Shown in pieces: positions 40,639-50,182 of a stretch of 64,000 nt of DNA. The first letter of the stretch is position 1; the number at the start of each line of letters is the position of its first letter. This DNA comes from Devosia sp. YIM 151766 (GTDB taxonomy: Bacteria > Pseudomonadota > Alphaproteobacteria > Rhizobiales > Devosiaceae): NCBI RefSeq assembly GCF_030285925.1, contig NZ_CP127251.1, forward strand, positions 2,775,001 to 2,839,000. Reading direction: 5' to 3'. The translations under genes were made by a program, and so were the position numbers. The notes under the pieces are model-generated. The model searched no databases, had not been told where the DNA came from, and saw only the letters and a list, made by a program, of their open reading frames with translations.

Positions 40639-41466
40639 TCAGTCTTTTCCCAGCACGTCCTTCATGCTGATCGTGGCGCTGCCGGGACGCAGCGGCTTTT
40701 GTTGGCTCTCATGCGGCGCCCAGCCGGCAATCCAGATGATCTCAAGCGTGGCCCTGATCCTGCCATCGGCATCTTTATCGCGGTCGCTATAGGCCTGGGC
40801 GGCGGCGGCCAGCAGCGTGCGCGTGGCGAAGCGCTTCGGCCTGTCAGCCAGCGGATTGGAGGCACCCAGGGCTTTCAGCTCCGCCATCAAGGCGAAGGGC
40901 GTGGCATAGCGGACGCGATGCGTCTCGACATCGGCGACGGGCAAGGCGAAGCCGGCGCGTTGCAGCAGCGCCCCGGCGTCGCGGACCTGGGCCATGGGCG
41001 CGATGCGCGCCGAGGCGCCGCCCGTGACCTGGAGGTCGGCGGCGAGAAAGGCCTCGCGCAATTCGGTGAGGCTTTCCCCACCGATAAAGGCGGCCATCAG
41101 GAGACCGTCAGGTTTCAGCAGGCGCCGCAATCGCGCCAGATGGCCGGGCACGTCGTCAATGACCTGAAGATGCAGTAGCGAGATGATCAGGTCGTACTCG
41201 TCCCCGGGCAGGGCGGGGAAGGTCTCGCCGGCAAAGGCTTCGACCCGTTGCACCTTTACCGGGCCATTGGCGGTGAAGAGCGTTTCGGGCAGCAGATCGG
41301 CATCGGGCCCGATCACCACCGCGCGCGCGAAGTCGCGCTTATAGGCGCTGAGGCGGTCGGCCAGATCGTCCAGAACCAGATCGCGCAGGAAATTTTCGGG
41401 ACCGGCGCGGCGGGCGAGATTCCGGGCGATCCGGGCAGCGTCGAAAAGGCGGGGCGGGCTGGACAT
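40639..41466 (-). CDS. SAM-dependent methyltransferase-fold protein (BioC/NDUFAF5-like)
   Basis: This 275-residue class I methyltransferase-fold protein is typical of the alphaproteobacterial NDUFAF5-like group. It starts MSSPPRLFDAARIARNLARR, and YDLIISLLHLQVIDDVPGHL together with LLKPDGLLMAAFIGGESL are the family blocks. The mitochondrial relative hydroxylates a complex I subunit, and BioC methylates malonyl-ACP; which role applies here is open. It is divergent from comF across a 44-base gap and ends near the carD terminator. Confidence 0.82.
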   Translation of the reverse strand: MSSPPRLFDAARIARNLARRAGPENFLRDLVLDDLADRLSAYKRDFARAVVIGPDADLLPETLFTANGPVKVQRVEAFAGETFPALPGDEYDLIISLLHLQVIDDVPGHLARLRRLLKPDGLLMAAFIGGESLTELREAFLAADLQVTGGASARIAPMAQVRDAGALLQRAGFALPVADVETHRVRYATPFALMAELKALGASNPLADRPKRFATRTLLAAAAQAYSDRDKDADGRIRATLEIIWIAGWAPHESQQKPLRPGSATISMKDVLGKD

Positions 41467-41510
41467 GGAAAGGGCTTTCGCCGGGGCCGGGTCGTGGCAA
41501 TAATGGCGTT

Positions 41511-42308
41511 ATGAAGAGCGGAGACGGGGAAGTCAAAGGGGGGCGGCTGCTCGCCCGGCTGAGGCCGGGATTGGGCTGGCTGGGCAATGCCCTGCTCGAC
41601 CAGCTCTATCCGCCCTGCTGCATTGCCTGCAACGCCCCTTTGGTGATGGGGGATGTGCTCTGCGCGGATTGCTTTTTGGGCATGCGCCCGATCAGCGCGC
41701 CATTCTGCCCGGTCCTGGGCCTTCCCTTCGACAGCGACCCCGGACCCGACACCTATTCGCCTGAGGCCTTGGCCGATCCGCCGCCTTTTGGCCGGGCGCG
41801 CGCCGCCTTCGCCTATGGCGAGGTGGTGAGCACATTGGTGGGACGGTTCAAATATGGCGATCGGGTGGAACTGGCCCGGTTCTGCGCCCGATCGATGCAT
41901 GGAGCGGGCCGGGAATTCTGGGCCGAGAAACCGCTATTGGTGCCGGTGCCGCTGCATCCGAGCCGCCTGCGCTTTCGCCGATACAACCAGGCGACGCTGC
42001 TGGCGCGGGAATTGGGGCGGCTGACCGGCTTGGCCGTGGATGCCCATCTGGTGCGGCGCGAGCGAAAAACCCGCCAGCAGGTCGGCCTTTCCGGCGATAG
42101 CAGGCTGCGCAATGTGCAGGGCGCGTTCTCGCTGCATGACCGGGCCCTGGAGCGCTGGCGCGGCCGGCCTCTGGTGCTGATCGATGATGTCTATACGACC
42201 GGCGCCACGGTCAAGGCAGTGGCGCGGGCGCTGAAGCGCGGCGGCATGGACAGGGTGGATGTCCTGACCTTCGCTCGCGTTGTCATTGGCGGGGATATGC
42301 CCATATAA
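41511..42308 (+). CDS. comF: ComF family protein (phosphoribosyltransferase-like)
   Basis: This 265-residue protein has an N-terminal cysteine motif region (CCIAC, CADC, FCPVLGLPF) and a type I phosphoribosyltransferase domain with VLIDDVYTTGAT near 223-234. The second Cys of the last pair found in many ComF proteins is Leu here, as I recall for other Rhizobiales. ComF acts in DNA uptake in competent bacteria, but the family is widespread in non-competent ones. It is followed by grxC after 35 bases. Confidence 0.88.
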   Translation: MKSGDGEVKGGRLLARLRPGLGWLGNALLDQLYPPCCIACNAPLVMGDVLCADCFLGMRPISAPFCPVLGLPFDSDPGPDTYSPEALADPPPFGRARAAFAYGEVVSTLVGRFKYGDRVELARFCARSMHGAGREFWAEKPLLVPVPLHPSRLRFRRYNQATLLARELGRLTGLAVDAHLVRRERKTRQQVGLSGDSRLRNVQGAFSLHDRALERWRGRPLVLIDDVYTTGATVKAVARALKRGGMDRVDVLTFARVVIGGDMPI

Positions 42309-42343
42309 AGGCGTGATGCCTTATTGTCCGGAAGAATGCTCCC

Positions 42344-42598
42344 ATGGCCGAGGTCGAAATCTACACCACTCCCACCTGCCCTTATTGCCACGCCGCCAAA
42401 TCCATGCTGCGCGACAAGGGTGTGGATTTTGAAGAGATCAGCGTGCTCGATCCCGCTCTGCGCCAGAAGATGACCGAGCGCGCCCATGGCCGGCGAACGG
42501 TGCCGCAGATTTTCATCGGCGACCTGCATGTAGGCGGTTATGACGACATGGCCGCTCTCGAGCGCCGGGGCGGGCTCGATCCCTTGCTGGCGCGTTAG
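42344..42598 (+). CDS. grxC: glutaredoxin 3
   Basis: This 84-residue dithiol glutaredoxin reduces disulfides with glutathione in the cytoplasm. The active site CPYC is at 12-15 (TTPTCPYCHAAK), the TVPQIFIG motif contains the cis-Pro, and GGYDD completes the glutathione site. The next gene starts 5 bases after its stop, so it is co-transcribed with the hydrolase. Confidence 0.95.
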   Translation: MAEVEIYTTPTCPYCHAAKSMLRDKGVDFEEISVLDPALRQKMTERAHGRRTVPQIFIGDLHVGGYDDMAALERRGGLDPLLAR

Positions 42599-42603
42599 CG
42601 CCG

Positions 42604-43431
42604 ATGAAGATCGCCGCTATCCAGATGCGGTCGGGACTCGACCCGCGAGCCAATCTCGCCGCGCTCGAACCCCTGCTGGCCGAGGCCGCCCGGCAGGGCG
42701 CGTCCTACGCGCTTACCCCGGAAGTCACGATGCTGTTTCCGGAAAATGGGGAGCAATTGCGCTCTGTGGCGGCGCCTTTCGAGGGGCATCCGCAATTGAC
42801 CCGGATGGCGGAGCTGGCGCGGCACCACAAAATGTTCGTCCATATCGGCTCGCTTGCCATTCCGCTGGCCGATGGCCGTTTTGCCAATCGCTCGGTGCTG
42901 TTCGGGACGGATGGCGATCAGTTGGCGCGCTATGACAAGATCCATCTGTTCGACGCCGATATTGCCGGGCTCAACGCCTATCGCGAAAGCGCAACCTACA
43001 CGGCCGGCGACAAGGCGGTGATTGCAGCGCTGGGCGATTTCACCCTGGGCTTTTCCATCTGCTACGACATGCGTTTTCCGCGTCTCTACAACGCATTGGC
43101 CAATGCCGGCGCCACTCTCCTGGCGGTGCCGGCGGCTTTCACCGTGCCGACCGGGCAAGCGCATTGGCACGTATTGCTGCGGGCCCGCGCCATCGAAACC
43201 GGCTCCTATGTCATCGCCGCAGTGCAGGGCGGCAACCACGCCAATGGACGCTCCACCTATGGTCATTCGCTGGTCGTCGATCCCTGGGGCAAGGTCATTG
43301 CCGAACTGGATCATGACGAGCCCGGCGTGCTCGTCGCCGAGATCGATCCAGCCGCGGTGAGCGAAGCGCGCGGCCGGGTGCCGGCCTTGGCCAATGCCCG
43401 CGACTTCGCTTCGCCCGGTTTGCAGAACTGA
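42604..43431 (+). CDS. carbon-nitrogen hydrolase (nitrilase fold, Nit1/Nit2-like)
   Basis: This 275-residue hydrolase has the catalytic triad in place: E40 (ALTPEVTML), K112 (YDKIHLFDAD) and C153 (SICYDMRFP). The sequence resembles Nit1/Nit2-type enzymes, which hydrolyse deaminated glutathione or omega-amides. The position directly after grxC is consistent with glutathione repair, but this is inference. It is followed by a DUF1178 gene after 63 bases. Confidence 0.88.
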   Translation: MKIAAIQMRSGLDPRANLAALEPLLAEAARQGASYALTPEVTMLFPENGEQLRSVAAPFEGHPQLTRMAELARHHKMFVHIGSLAIPLADGRFANRSVLFGTDGDQLARYDKIHLFDADIAGLNAYRESATYTAGDKAVIAALGDFTLGFSICYDMRFPRLYNALANAGATLLAVPAAFTVPTGQAHWHVLLRARAIETGSYVIAAVQGGNHANGRSTYGHSLVVDPWGKVIAELDHDEPGVLVAEIDPAAVSEARGRVPALANARDFASPGLQN

Positions 43432-43494
43432 TCCGGCACCCTATATGGTTCGCATAAAGGCGCGGCCCGGCGCCGCAAGGAAACGACAAGAGAC

Positions 43495-43917
43495 GTGATC
43501 CAGTATTCGCTTCAATGTTCGAAGGGACATCGCTTCGACGCATGGTTCAAAAGCGCCACTGCCTATGACGAGCAGCAGGCGCGCGGTATCGTGACCTGCG
43601 CGCAATGCGGCGATGGCCAGGTCGAAAAGGCGCCGATGGCCCCCAATGTCGCCCGCTCCGGCCAGGAGCGCCTGCCTTTGTCTTCCGCCCATCCCGATGC
43701 GGCGAAATTCCGCGAAATGCTGCGGCAATATCGCCGGAAGGTCATGACCGAAGCCGATTATGTCGGGGACCGGTTCGCCGAAGAGGCGCGCAAGATCCAT
43801 TTCGAGGAAGTGGAGGCGCGCGGCATTTATGGCGAGGCGAGCCGCGACGACCTCGCCGGCCTGATCGAAGACGGCATCGATTTCCTGCCCCTGCCCGATA
43901 TGAGCGAAGATAACTGA
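43495..43917 (+). CDS. DUF1178 family protein
   Basis: This 140-residue cytoplasmic protein begins MIQYSLQCSKGHRFDAWFKS and has a zinc-ribbon-like cysteine pattern (C8 and a later CAQCG). The C-terminal part, DYVGDRFAEEARKIHF and IDFLPLPD, is typical of DUF1178. The start is GTG at 43495. It is usually linked to the nitrilase gene in this order. Function is unknown. Confidence 0.85.
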   Translation: MIQYSLQCSKGHRFDAWFKSATAYDEQQARGIVTCAQCGDGQVEKAPMAPNVARSGQERLPLSSAHPDAAKFREMLRQYRRKVMTEADYVGDRFAEEARKIHFEEVEARGIYGEASRDDLAGLIEDGIDFLPLPDMSEDN

Positions 43918-43940
43918 CCGGCGCCTTCTATCATTTATAG

Positions 43941-43968
43941 TTGACGATAACAGTCCACTTAAAATAGA
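43941..43968 (+). promoter_or_regulatory. possible promoter of the siderophore-type binding protein
   Basis: TTGACG (43941-43946) is followed after 16 bases by AATAGA in an AT-rich patch 31 bases before the start codon. The -10 match is poor. I could not recognise a clear Fur, Irr or RirA box. Confidence 0.35.
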
Positions 43969-43998
43969 CCTTCGGCATCGGTTGTTGGAGGTCTCGTC

Positions 43999-44967
43999 AT
44001 GAGAAGACGCGCGTTTATCGGGCTCGTTGCTGCGAGCATTGCCGTGCCGGTCCTGGGCCAGGATGGCGGGGCATTTCCCGTCACCATTCCTCACGCCCTG
44101 GGCGAGACGGTGATCGCGGCGGCGCCGGAGCGTATCCTGACCATTGGCTGGATGACCCAGGACGTGGTTCTGGCGCTGGGCCAGGTGCCGGTGGCCATCC
44201 CCTATCAGGGCTGGGGCGGAGACGAAAACGGGGTGCTGCCCTGGGTCAATGACGCCGTCGCGGCCTTGGGCGGGGCTTTGCCGGCCCGGATCAATTTCGA
44301 TTCCGGCCTGCCCATCGAAGAAATCGCCGGCCTGGAGCCGGACCTCATCCTGGCGCCCTATAGCGATCTCGACCAGAGCCAATACGAGATTTTGAGCGCC
44401 ATTGCCCCGACTCTCGCCTATGCCGAAGGCCCCTGGAGCGGCACCTGGCAGGACATCACCCTGGTGGTGGGCGCGGCCCTGGGTCAGCCGGATGCGGCGG
44501 CGGCGCTGGTTGCCGGCGTCGGTGAACAATTGGCAGCAATCGCGGCCGAACATCCCGAATTTGCCGGCAAGAGCTTCACCTTCGGCTATTACGAGCCCAA
44601 TTCCGGCAATGTCGGCATCTATGTCGCCACCGATCCGCGTGTGCAGATGCTGACCGATCTCGGATTGGAAATGTCCCCCGGCTCGGCGGCACTGCCGATC
44701 AATAGCGGCTTTTATGTCGATACCAGCCTGGAACTGCTCGACAGCATGGATGCCGATGTCTTCATTACCTGGCATTCGAGCCAGGAAGAACTGGACGCCT
44801 TCAGGACCAATCCGCTGGTGGACCTGTTTCCGCCGGTGCGCGAGGGCCGGCATGTGGGCCTGGTCGACAACAGCTTCGTCATGGCGACCTCGGCTCCCTC
44901 CGTCCTCTCGATCCCGTGGTCGATCGATCGTCTGGTGCCGGAGCTGAGCGCGGTGCTGGGCCGATAA
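43999..44967 (+). CDS. iron-siderophore-type ABC transporter substrate-binding protein (FecB/FhuD-like)
   Basis: This 322-residue exported binding protein belongs to the helical-backbone class III family. A twin-arginine-like signal (RRRAFIGLVAAS) ends near VLGQD. Family blocks are PERILTIGWMTQDVVLALGQ, IEEIAGLEPDLILAP and LSIPWSIDRLVPEL. No permease or ATPase gene is adjacent, so it is an orphan here. The neighbours are unrelated: a DUF1178 gene before it and the convergent ilvD after it. The ligand is probably a ferric siderophore or heme-like chelate. Confidence 0.87.
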   Translation: MRRRAFIGLVAASIAVPVLGQDGGAFPVTIPHALGETVIAAAPERILTIGWMTQDVVLALGQVPVAIPYQGWGGDENGVLPWVNDAVAALGGALPARINFDSGLPIEEIAGLEPDLILAPYSDLDQSQYEILSAIAPTLAYAEGPWSGTWQDITLVVGAALGQPDAAAALVAGVGEQLAAIAAEHPEFAGKSFTFGYYEPNSGNVGIYVATDPRVQMLTDLGLEMSPGSAALPINSGFYVDTSLELLDSMDADVFITWHSSQEELDAFRTNPLVDLFPPVREGRHVGLVDNSFVMATSAPSVLSIPWSIDRLVPELSAVLGR

Positions 44968-45136
44968 AGCCCGCGCCGGTGTCGTCACAATAATTTTGGG
45001 GGATTGGGTCGGTCCGATAGGGAGGGTGGAATCCCCGCTATCGGACCTGACCAAGCCAGCAAGCCTTGGCAGGCCGCTGATTGGCTGAGCGGGCTGTAGC
45101 ACGAGACCACGGCCCTGTCACGGACATGCCGAAAAG

Positions 45137-45166
45137 AAAAAGCCCCGGATCGCTCCGGGGCTTTTT
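45137..45166 (-). terminator. bidirectional terminator after ilvD
   Basis: AAAAAGCCCCGGA (45137-45149) and TCCGGGGCTTTTT (45154-45166) pair perfectly around TCGC. T runs exist in both directions. It lies 7 bases past the ilvD stop. Confidence 0.85.
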
Positions 45167-45173
45167 GCCTAGG

Positions 45174-47018
45174 TCAGTCGTCCAGCCGGCTCAAATCCCT
45201 CACCGCGCCGGTGGCGGCGGAGGTCACGAAGGCCGCATAGGCCTTGAGCGCGGTGGTCACCTTGCGCTGGCGCGGCTGGGCCGGTTTCCAGCCGAGCTTG
45301 TCCTGCTCGGCCCGGCGCGTCGCCAGTTCGGCATCGGAAACCAGCACGTTGACACTGCGGTTGGGGATGTCGATTTCGATCATGTCGCCCTCGCGCACCA
45401 GGCCGATGGCGCCGCCTTCTGCAGCTTCCGGCGAAGCGTGGCCGATGGAAAGCCCGGACGTGCCGCCCGAGAAACGGCCATCGGTCAGCAGCGCGCAAGC
45501 CGCGCCCAGGCCCTTCGACTTCAGATAGCTCGTGGGATAGAGCATTTCCTGCATGCCGGGACCGCCGCGCGGGCCTTCATAGCGGATGACGACCACGTCG
45601 CCATGCTTGATCTCATTGGACAAAATGGCTTTCACCGTGGCGTCCTGGCTTTCGAATACCCGGGCCGGGCCGGTGAATTTGAGAATGGCTTCGTCCACGC
45701 CGGCCGTCTTCACGATGCAGCCGTCGAGCGCGATATTGCCCTTGAGCACGGCCAGACCGCCATCCTTGGAGAAGGGGTGGTCGGGCGAGCGGATGGCACC
45801 GTTGACGCGGTCGGTATCCAGTTCGGCCCAGCGATTGGACTGGGAGAAGGCCTGGGTGGTGCGCACCCCGCCCGGCGCCGCCATGAAAAACTGGCGCACA
45901 TGTTCCGCATTGGTGCGGGTGATGTCCCATTTGTCGATGGCATCGCCCATGGAGGCCGAATGCACGGTCGGCTCGCTGCGATTGATCAGCTTGGCGCGAT
46001 CGAGCTGGCCCAGGATCGACATGATGCCGCCGGCCCGATGCACATCCTCGACATGGACGTCCTGTTTGGCGGGCGCCACCTTGCACAGCACCGGCACCTT
46101 GCGGGAGAGGGCGTCGATATCGTCCATGGTGAAATCGACCCCGCCTTCATGGGCGGCGGCCAGGATGTGCAGCACCGTATTGGTCGAGCCGCCCATGGCG
46201 ATGTCGAGCGCCATGGCGTTCTCGAAGGCTGCCTTGGTGGCGATGGAGCGCGGAAGCACCGATTCGTCGTCCTGCTCGTAATAGCGACGGGCCAGATCGA
46301 CGATCACACGCCCCGCCTCCAGGAACAATTGCTTGCGATCGGCATGGGTGGCCAGGGTCGAGCCATTGCCCGGCAGCGACAGGCCCAAAGCCTCGGTGAG
46401 GCAGTTCATCGAATTGGCCGTGAACATGCCCGAGCAGGAGCCGCAGGTGGGGCAGGCATTTTCTTCCACCGCCTGCACGTCCTCGTCCGAATAATGATCG
46501 TCGGCGGCCATGACCATGGCATCGACCAGATCGAGCGCCTGCAACTTGCCCTGGACGATGGATTTTCCGGCTTCCATGGGGCCGCCGGAGACGAAGATCA
46601 CCGGAATATTGACCCGCATGGCAGCGTTCAGCATGCCCGGGGTGATCTTGTCGCAATTGGAAATGCACACCATGGCGTCGGCGCAATGGGCGTTGACCAT
46701 ATATTCCACCGAATCCGCGATGATGTCGCGGCTGGGCAGGGAATAGAGCATGCCGTCATGGCCCATGGCGATGCCGTCATCCACCGCAATGGTGTTGAAT
46801 TCCTTGGCGACGCCGCCGGCCGCCTCGATCTCGCGGGCGACCAGTTGGCCGAGGTCCTTGAGGTGCACATGGCCGGGCACGAATTGGGTGAACGAATTCA
46901 CCACCGCGATGATCGGCTTGCCGAAGTCGGCATTCTTCATGCCGGTGGCGCGCCACAGGCTGCGGGCGCCGGCCATGTTGCGGCCATGGGTGGTGGTGCG
47001 GGAACGATAGGCGGGCAT
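45174..47018 (-). CDS. ilvD: dihydroxy-acid dehydratase
   Basis: This Fe-S enzyme of branched-chain amino-acid synthesis dehydrates dihydroxy-acids to 2-keto acids. It has 614 residues. Cluster cysteines lie in [13 protein letters not shown] and [19 protein letters not shown], and [14 protein letters not shown] is a family signature. The ATG at 47018 gives the conserved start [17 protein letters not shown]. An 18-base perfect palindrome about 90 bases upstream may be an operator. The terminator stands directly after the stop. Confidence 0.97.
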   Translation of the reverse strand: MPAYRSRTTTHGRNMAGARSLWRATGMKNADFGKPIIAVVNSFTQFVPGHVHLKDLGQLVAREIEAAGGVAKEFNTIAVDDGIAMGHDGMLYSLPSRDIIADSVEYMVNAHCADAMVCISNCDKITPGMLNAAMRVNIPVIFVSGGPMEAGKSIVQGKLQALDLVDAMVMAADDHYSDEDVQAVEENACPTCGSCSGMFTANSMNCLTEALGLSLPGNGSTLATHADRKQLFLEAGRVIVDLARRYYEQDDESVLPRSIATKAAFENAMALDIAMGGSTNTVLHILAAAHEGGVDFTMDDIDALSRKVPVLCKVAPAKQDVHVEDVHRAGGIMSILGQLDRAKLINRSEPTVHSASMGDAIDKWDITRTNAEHVRQFFMAAPGGVRTTQAFSQSNRWAELDTDRVNGAIRSPDHPFSKDGGLAVLKGNIALDGCIVKTAGVDEAILKFTGPARVFESQDATVKAILSNEIKHGDVVVIRYEGPRGGPGMQEMLYPTSYLKSKGLGAACALLTDGRFSGGTSGLSIGHASPEAAEGGAIGLVREGDMIEIDIPNRSVNVLVSDAELATRRAEQDKLGWKPAQPRQRKVTTALKAYAAFVTSAATGAVRDLSRLDD

Positions 47019-47105
47019 GGCGGGGGATCCTCGAAATGCTGCCGGTGGGAGCCGGATTTTATTTCCTCCTGTTTAGACCCATTCCAACACAACGGCAAGA
47101 ATTTT

Positions 47106-47123
47106 CCGTACCGTACGGTACGG
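47106..47123. promoter_or_regulatory. perfect 18-base palindrome upstream of ilvD
   Basis: CCGTACCGTACGGTACGG reads the same on both strands, and GTAC units repeat around it. It lies 88 bases before the ilvD start and 70 bases past the stop of the outer-membrane protein gene. The form and length match TetR-family operators. No tetR-type gene is adjacent. Confidence 0.6.
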
Positions 47124-47192
47124 TACAGGCATTTGGGCGAGCTTGCGCGATGATATGGGGGCTATCCGGCGGGAGCTTGCGGCTTTGCGGAC

Positions 47193-47789
47193 TTAGAACT
47201 TGTAGCGCAGGCCGATGACTGCTGCGTTCGAGCCGTCGATTTCGGCAATGGTGCCAAAGCCGCCGGAACGGTGCTGGATGCGTCCGAACGCCTCCCATTG
47301 TGGCTGGGCTGCGTTGGAGATGGCGATTTCGGGGCTGAGATAGAACAGCACCGGCACGTCATGGCCGAGCGCTTCGGCCCGCTGGGCCTCGATGCCGATC
47401 GTATCGGTCACCAGCGAGAGGCCGAAGGACAGTGCCGGGGTGATAGTGAGGTCGCCAAAGGTGAATTCGGTGATGCGGGCCACCGCGCCGCCCCAGATTT
47501 CGGCGGAACTCGGCGTACCCAGACGCAATCCGAGCCCGGCCTCCACGCCCAGCTTGAAGCTCTCATATTGGTAGAAGAAGCGCTGATAGCCGATGCCGGC
47601 GAAGAGATTGGATTCGTAATGATCCTGCCAGAACAGGAAAGTGTCCCCGAAAAACCCGGTAGTGAAGGGGCCGCCCATGATGAAGAGGTTTTCGTCGGTG
47701 TCGGCATTATAGGGCTGGGCCTGGACGCCGGGGGCAAGGCAAGACAAGACTATTCCAAGCGCCATGGCAGCGCGGGCGAAAGATGGCAT
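47193..47789 (-). CDS. predicted outer-membrane beta-barrel protein
   Basis: This 198-residue exported protein has a signal peptide (about 1-24, ending VQAQ), alternating strands with aromatic girdles (FGDTFLFWQDHYESNLFAGI) and a C-terminal GLRYKF ending in Phe, as expected for BAM-assembled barrels. The ATG follows a weak GAG. Length and strand number suggest a small 8-stranded barrel of the PagP/LpxR/OmpW kind. I cannot name the family. Confidence 0.7.
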   Translation of the reverse strand: MPSFARAAMALGIVLSCLAPGVQAQPYNADTDENLFIMGGPFTTGFFGDTFLFWQDHYESNLFAGIGYQRFFYQYESFKLGVEAGLGLRLGTPSSAEIWGGAVARITEFTFGDLTITPALSFGLSLVTDTIGIEAQRAEALGHDVPVLFYLSPEIAISNAAQPQWEAFGRIQHRSGGFGTIAEIDGSNAAVIGLRYKF

Positions 47790-47889
47790 CTATGGTCACT
47801 CGGATGTGTTCGAGATCAACAATAGCGCTTTCGTCATTTTGTTCCATCTCGCAGCCGATCACAATTATCGCTGGGATGGAACATGTCCC

Positions 47890-48630
47890 TCAGGCTTGTG
47901 GCCGCGCTGCCAACACCATGTAATTGATCCCCATATCCGGGGCGGTACGCCATTCGTCGGCCAGTGGATTGAATGTTACGCCGGTCTGATCGATGACGGC
48001 GAGGCCATTGCGGCGCAATTGCGCGCTGATCTCTTCGGGGGTGAGGAATTTGTTCCAGTCGTGGGTGCCGCGCGGCAGCCAGCGCAGCACATATTCGGCG
48101 CCGACGACCGCCAGGGCCCAGGCACGGGCGGTGCGATTGATCGTGGCCGTGAACATCAGCCCGCCCGGCGCGACGAGGTCGGCGCAGCTTTTCATATAGA
48201 GCGGAACATTGTCGACATGCTCGACCACTTCCATGTTGAGCACCACATCGAATTTCTCACCCGCCGCCACCAGGGCCTCGCTGGTCGTGGCGCGATATTC
48301 GATGTCGAGACCGGATTGTTCGGCATGAATGCTGGCAATGGCGATATTGCGCTCCGCCGCATCGATCCCCACAAGCGTGGCGCCCAGCCGGGTCAGCGGT
48401 TCGCAGAGCAATCCGCCCCCGCAGCCCACATCGAGGATGGTCAGGCCCTCGAAGGGCCGGATGGCATTGCCGTCGCGGCCGAAATGGCGAACGAGATGAT
48501 CGCGGATATAGGCCAGCCGCACCGGATTGAACTTGTGCAGCGGCTTGAACTTGCCCTTGGGATCCCACCATTCCTCGGCCATGGCGGTGAACTTGGCGAT
48601 CTCGGCATCGTTGACGGTGGTCTGGGTCAT
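47890..48630 (-). CDS. ubiG: bifunctional 2-polyprenyl-6-hydroxyphenol methylase / 3-demethylubiquinol 3-O-methyltransferase UbiG
   Basis: This 246-residue methyltransferase performs both O-methylations of ubiquinone synthesis at the membrane. It starts [24 protein letters not shown], and [14 protein letters not shown], then the SAM motif [14 protein letters not shown] are diagnostic. [16 protein letters not shown] is motif II-III. The ATG at 48630 follows GGAG. It is divergent from lysC. Confidence 0.95.
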   Translation of the reverse strand: MTQTTVNDAEIAKFTAMAEEWWDPKGKFKPLHKFNPVRLAYIRDHLVRHFGRDGNAIRPFEGLTILDVGCGGGLLCEPLTRLGATLVGIDAAERNIAIASIHAEQSGLDIEYRATTSEALVAAGEKFDVVLNMEVVEHVDNVPLYMKSCADLVAPGGLMFTATINRTARAWALAVVGAEYVLRWLPRGTHDWNKFLTPEEISAQLRRNGLAVIDQTGVTFNPLADEWRTAPDMGINYMVLAARPQA

Positions 48631-48847
48631 GGGCGGGCTCCGTTCGGCCCCATATGACTCCCTGGCGCCGATAGGGGCAAGTCACCGCGTGTCGCAGTTT
48701 GGGCGTCGATGGTGCCGCTCATCCGACACAGTCGCGCCGCATATGAGAAATGCGTCCGTAACGCCCATTGATTGCGCCCCACCTTTGTGGCATTCCCCCG
48801 CCAACACAAGCGTACCGCCGGGTTCTGCCGGTCAGCGGGGAAGTCAC

Positions 48848-50113
48848 GTGGCCCGTATCGTCGTCAAGTTCGGTGGCACTTCAGTCGCCAATATCGAGCG
48901 TATCCGCATCGCCGCACGCCATATCAAGCGCGAGGTCGAGGCCGGCAATGAAGTTGCCGTGGTCGTCTCGGCCATGTCGGGCAAGACCAATGAACTGGTC
49001 GGCTGGGTCAATGAAGCCAGCAAATTCCACGACGCCCGCGAATATGACGCGGTGGTCGCCTCCGGCGAGCAGGTAACGGCCGGCCTCATGGCCCTGGTGC
49101 TCAGCGATATGGGCATCCAGTCCCGCTCCTATTCCGGCTGGCAGGTGCCGATCCATACCGACGATTCCCATGGCGCCGCCCGTATCGTCGGGATCGATCC
49201 CACCGAGCTCGACGACCGGATGAGCAATGGCTGGGTGCCGGTCATTACCGGGTTCCAGGGCATTTCCCCCAATAACCGCGTCACCACTTTGGGCCGGGGC
49301 GGCTCGGACACGTCCGCCGTGGCGGTGGCCGCTGCGGTGGGGGCGGAGCGCTGCGACATCTATACCGATGTGGACGGCGTCTACACGACCGATCCGCGCA
49401 TCGTTCCCAAGGCGCAGCGCATGACCAAGATTTCCTTCGAGGAAATGTTGGAAATGGCGTCGCTGGGTGCCAAGGTGCTGATGATCCGCGCCGTCGAGAT
49501 GGCCATGGCCCACAAGGTGCGCCTGACCGTCCGTTCCAGTTTCGATGACCCGGATGCGCCCCAGATTGCGCCCGATGGCTCGCCGGGAATTCCGGGTACG
49601 CTCGTTTGCGATGAGGATGAGATCATGGAAAAGCAGATCGTTTCGGGCGTGACGCTCGCCAAGGCCGAGGCCAAGATCACCCTGCGCAAGGTCAAGGACA
49701 GCCCCGGCGTCGCTGCCGCCATTTTCGGCACGCTCGCCGACAAGGGCATCATTGTGGACATGATCGTTCAGAACATTGCCGATGATGGCGCGACGACCGA
49801 CATCACCTTCACCGTGCCGGACAACGAATATGACAAGGCGGTCAAGGCGCTGGAAGACAATGGCGGGCGCTTCGAATATGCCAGGCTTTCCGGCTCCAAG
49901 GGCGGCGCCAAGGTGTCGGTTGTGGGCGTGGGCATGCGCAGCCATGCCGGGGTCGCCTCCTCGATGTTCAAGGCGCTGGCCGACAAGGGCATCAACATTC
50001 AGTTGATCACCACCTCGGAAATCAAGACCTCCGTGCTGATCGACGAGGAATATGCCGAGCTTGCGGTCCGGGCTTTGCACACCTATTACGGTTTGGACAA
50101 AAAGGACGCCTGA
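48848..50113 (+). CDS. lysC: aspartate kinase
   Basis: This enzyme phosphorylates aspartate, opening lysine, threonine and methionine synthesis. It has 421 residues. The kinase domain starts ARIVVKFGGTSV and contains TTLGRGGSDTSAVAVAAAVGA. Two C-terminal ACT domains follow (from about 265, including VKDSPGVAAAIFGTLADKGI and VGMRSHAGVASSMFKALADKG), so feedback inhibition by lysine and/or threonine is likely. The start is GTG at 48848, correctly placed after GGGGAAG; the 107-codon open extension upstream has no homology-like sequence. ptsP follows after 69 bases. Confidence 0.95.
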   Translation: MARIVVKFGGTSVANIERIRIAARHIKREVEAGNEVAVVVSAMSGKTNELVGWVNEASKFHDAREYDAVVASGEQVTAGLMALVLSDMGIQSRSYSGWQVPIHTDDSHGAARIVGIDPTELDDRMSNGWVPVITGFQGISPNNRVTTLGRGGSDTSAVAVAAAVGAERCDIYTDVDGVYTTDPRIVPKAQRMTKISFEEMLEMASLGAKVLMIRAVEMAMAHKVRLTVRSSFDDPDAPQIAPDGSPGIPGTLVCDEDEIMEKQIVSGVTLAKAEAKITLRKVKDSPGVAAAIFGTLADKGIIVDMIVQNIADDGATTDITFTVPDNEYDKAVKALEDNGGRFEYARLSGSKGGAKVSVVGVGMRSHAGVASSMFKALADKGINIQLITTSEIKTSVLIDEEYAELAVRALHTYYGLDKKDA

Positions 50114-50182
50114 CCCGGTCGAGGAGAGTGGGCCGCGTCCTCAGATTAGGGGGGCGGCTTTGCGGGCTGCCTTATTGAGGCG

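Noticed and set aside
47841..47882. 8-base inverted repeat GTTCCATC/GATGGAAC downstream of ubiG
   Set aside because: The spacer is 26 bases, no T run follows, and the position between two co-directional genes gives no supporting context.
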